Source: Rhodospirillaceae bacterium (GTDB lineage: Bacteria > Pseudomonadota > Alphaproteobacteria > Rhodospirillales > Rhodospirillaceae). From it: a stretch of DNA of 6,732 nucleotides. The first letter of the stretch is position 1. Every line of letters begins with the position of its first letter. The notes under the pieces were generated by a model. That model was not told the DNA's origin and did not search any database. It saw only the letters and a program-made list of their open reading frames with translations. The position numbers and the translations under genes were made by a program. Positions 5,381 to 6,732 of this stretch are shown here, in pieces. The DNA lies in contig JAFGWD010000173.1 of assembly GCA_016937315.1 (NCBI GenBank), forward strand, positions 1-6,732, in the 5' to 3' direction.

Positions 5381-6732
5381 GTGAGGAAATCGTTGCGTTA
5401 TGGACTGATGGCTGCGGCCTGCCTGCTGGTGGCCTTGGCTGTTGTGCCGACGGTGTTGATTGACAAGAATGCTGTAAAACACCGCCTGGCTCGCGCCGTA
5501 TATGAGGCGACGGGCCGTGAGTTGGCGATTGATGGAGGGGTTGGATTCTCGGTGATACCGACCCCACGCTTTCGTGCCGAAGCGGTGCGGTTGGCCAACT
5601 GGTCGAATAGCGCCGAGCCGTGGATGTTGGATATTCGGCAGGTGACGGTCACGGTTTCTCCCCTTGATTTGTTGTGGGGACGGGTGGTGGCGCGTGCCGT
5701 TGAATTGGACACCCCTCATTTGATTTTGGAGCGTCGTGCGGGGCGGGGCAATTGGGTCTTCACGCCTCCCGGATACTTGCCACCACGTCCAGGGGCGGCA
5801 GATGTGATTGCTGCACCAGCCGAAGCGGGTGGGGCGCAAGCCGCAGAGGAGTCCACGCCGGCCATTGCGGTTGAAAAGCTGCTGATTCGCAATGGTCGTG
5901 TGGATTATATCGACGCCAGTGGCGGCAAGTCATTGTCTGTAGATGCGATGGCTCTGGAGGTTAAGGCGCAGTCGCTGCAAGGTCCGTTTCAGGCAGAAGG
6001 AACGGCAAGAATTGCGGGTCGCACGGTGACCGTGAAAGGCGATATCGGGCGGACCCAGGCGGATCATGCTGTGCCTTTGCACGTTGAAACTGGGTTGGAA
6101 GGCGGCCATTTGCGGCTTGATGGGCTGCTGCTCCGAGATACGGATTCGGGTTCTGTTCTCAAAGGAAATATGGACCTGAAGGTTGCCGATGCCGGGGATT
6201 TCGCCACGCGGTTTGGCCTGTTCTCCTCTGTCCCCTTGTCCGGACACGCGCTTGCGGCATCAGGTCAAGTGCGGATTGCGGCGGAAGGTGGGGAGCTTAA
6301 CGAGGCCCAGATTCGTCTCGGCCCCGTTGAGGCGTCGGGTACAGTGGCTTGGGTCTTGGATGGGCAGCGTCCGAAGCTTTCGGTGAACATCAATACCCGC
6401 CACCTTGACCTTGATTCTTTAACCGCGCCGCGTGTTGCGTCCGAGCATACGGAAGGTGATGGAGACGCGTGGTTTGCGCCGTCTGTCGCGCATGCGGCGG
6501 TTCCCGTACCGGATTTTGCATTGCCCGTGGACGCCGATCTTCTACTGAAGGCCGAAACCGTGACCTGGCGGGGTCAGGCCACGCATGCTGCCGTGTGCGA
6601 TCTTTCGATCAGCCGAGGGGATATCGTTGTCAATCAGGTGTCCGCCGAATTACCTGGTGTGGCTCAGGTCCGCGCCTTTGGTTTCGTGGGGGTTGGTGGG
6701 GCGGCGTTGCGTGCTCTTGATTTAACGGTGCA
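5381..6732 (+). CDS. AsmA-family envelope protein, N-terminal part (3' end outside window)
   Basis: The frame is open for 450 codons plus 2 bases and leaves the right edge. A basic start (MRKSLRYG) precedes one hydrophobic anchor (about residues 9-27) ending VVPTVLID. This is followed by the AsmA-type N-terminal block GFSVIPTPRFRAEAVRLANW (55-74), DIRQVTVTVSPLDLLWGRVV (84-103) and LILERRAGRGNWVF (114-127). A low-complexity Ala/Pro/Glu linker spans about 132-162, then repeated beta-rich segments follow (AIAVEKLLIRNGRVDYID, 161-178, and later). AsmA-like proteins are inner-membrane anchored with a large periplasmic beta-rich region and are linked to outer-membrane lipid homeostasis. The start is GTG (5381-5383); an in-frame TGA at 5375-5377 excludes anything further upstream, and GGGGA lies 10 bases before it. 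ATG at codon 10 would cut into the anchor. It is transcribed divergently from the djlA-like operon. Which AsmA paralogue this is cannot be told. Confidence 0.88.
   Translation, partial: MRKSLRYGLMAAACLLVALAVVPTVLIDKNAVKHRLARAVYEATGRELAIDGGVGFSVIPTPRFRAEAVRLANWSNSAEPWMLDIRQVTVTVSPLDLLWGRVVARAVELDTPHLILERRAGRGNWVFTPPGYLPPRPGAADVIAAPAEAGGAQAAEESTPAIAVEKLLIRNGRVDYIDASGGKSLSVDAMALEVKAQSLQGPFQAEGTARIAGRTVTVKGDIGRTQADHAVPLHVETGLEGGHLRLDGLLLRDTDSGSVLKGNMDLKVADAGDFATRFGLFSSVPLSGHALAASGQVRIAAEGGELNEAQIRLGPVEASGTVAWVLDGQRPKLSVNINTRHLDLDSLTAPRVASEHTEGDGDAWFAPSVAHAAVPVPDFALPVDADLLLKAETVTWRGQATHAAVCDLSISRGDIVVNQVSAELPGVAQVRAFGFVGVGGAALRALDLTV

Noticed and set aside
5249..6247. Minus-strand frames of 70-196 codons opposite the asmA-like gene
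   Set aside because: The plus-strand frame is open throughout and shows AsmA features; the minus-strand products are Arg/Pro/His/Gln-rich and unlike any protein family.

Overview
The window comes from a GC-rich alphaproteobacterial chromosome. The gene families, the mraZ-rsmH-ftsL-ftsI order, the type A RNase P RNA gene just upstream of mraZ, and a TTGC-type -35 element all point that way. A Rhodospirillales-like member seems plausible, but the sequence alone does not settle genus or order. All coding space is ordinary core genome. I see no transposase, integrase, phage gene, CRISPR array or toxin-antitoxin pair.

Layout. Positions 1-2013 (minus strand) hold the start of the division and cell-wall (dcw) cluster: mraZ, rsmH, ftsL and the first 72 codons of ftsI, which runs off the left edge. 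All three junctions are 4-base ATGA overlaps. Positions 2014-2354 are a 341-base non-coding stretch with three TGGG direct repeats at exact 10-bp spacing (probable MraZ operator), a nearby TTGACT element, and a 12-bp palindrome. Positions 2355-2733 (minus) are rnpB, with a well-formed promoter at 2740-2768 squeezed between it and the preceding gene. Positions 2781-5142 (minus) form a tight three-gene unit: a DjlA-like TerB/J-domain membrane protein, an EamA-family drug/metabolite transporter, and an AmpD-like peptidoglycan amidase with a C-terminal peptidoglycan-binding domain. Positions 5143-5380 are a divergent intergenic region with a 10-bp direct repeat. From 5381 to the right edge (plus strand) is the 5' part of an AsmA-family gene.

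How the genes relate. MraZ is the transcriptional regulator of the dcw operon, RsmH methylates 16S rRNA at C1402, and FtsL and FtsI belong to the septal divisome. The amidase cleaves muropeptides and so touches the same cell-wall pathway from the neighbouring operon. DjlA-like and AsmA-like proteins are envelope-associated. RNase P RNA is the housekeeping tRNA-processing ribozyme.

No clearly undescribed system is visible. The points most worth a second look are regulatory: the MraZ-box array, the repeat upstream of asmA, the palindrome and missing terminator between rnpB and mraZ, and the apparently leaderless amidase that carries a wall-binding domain.
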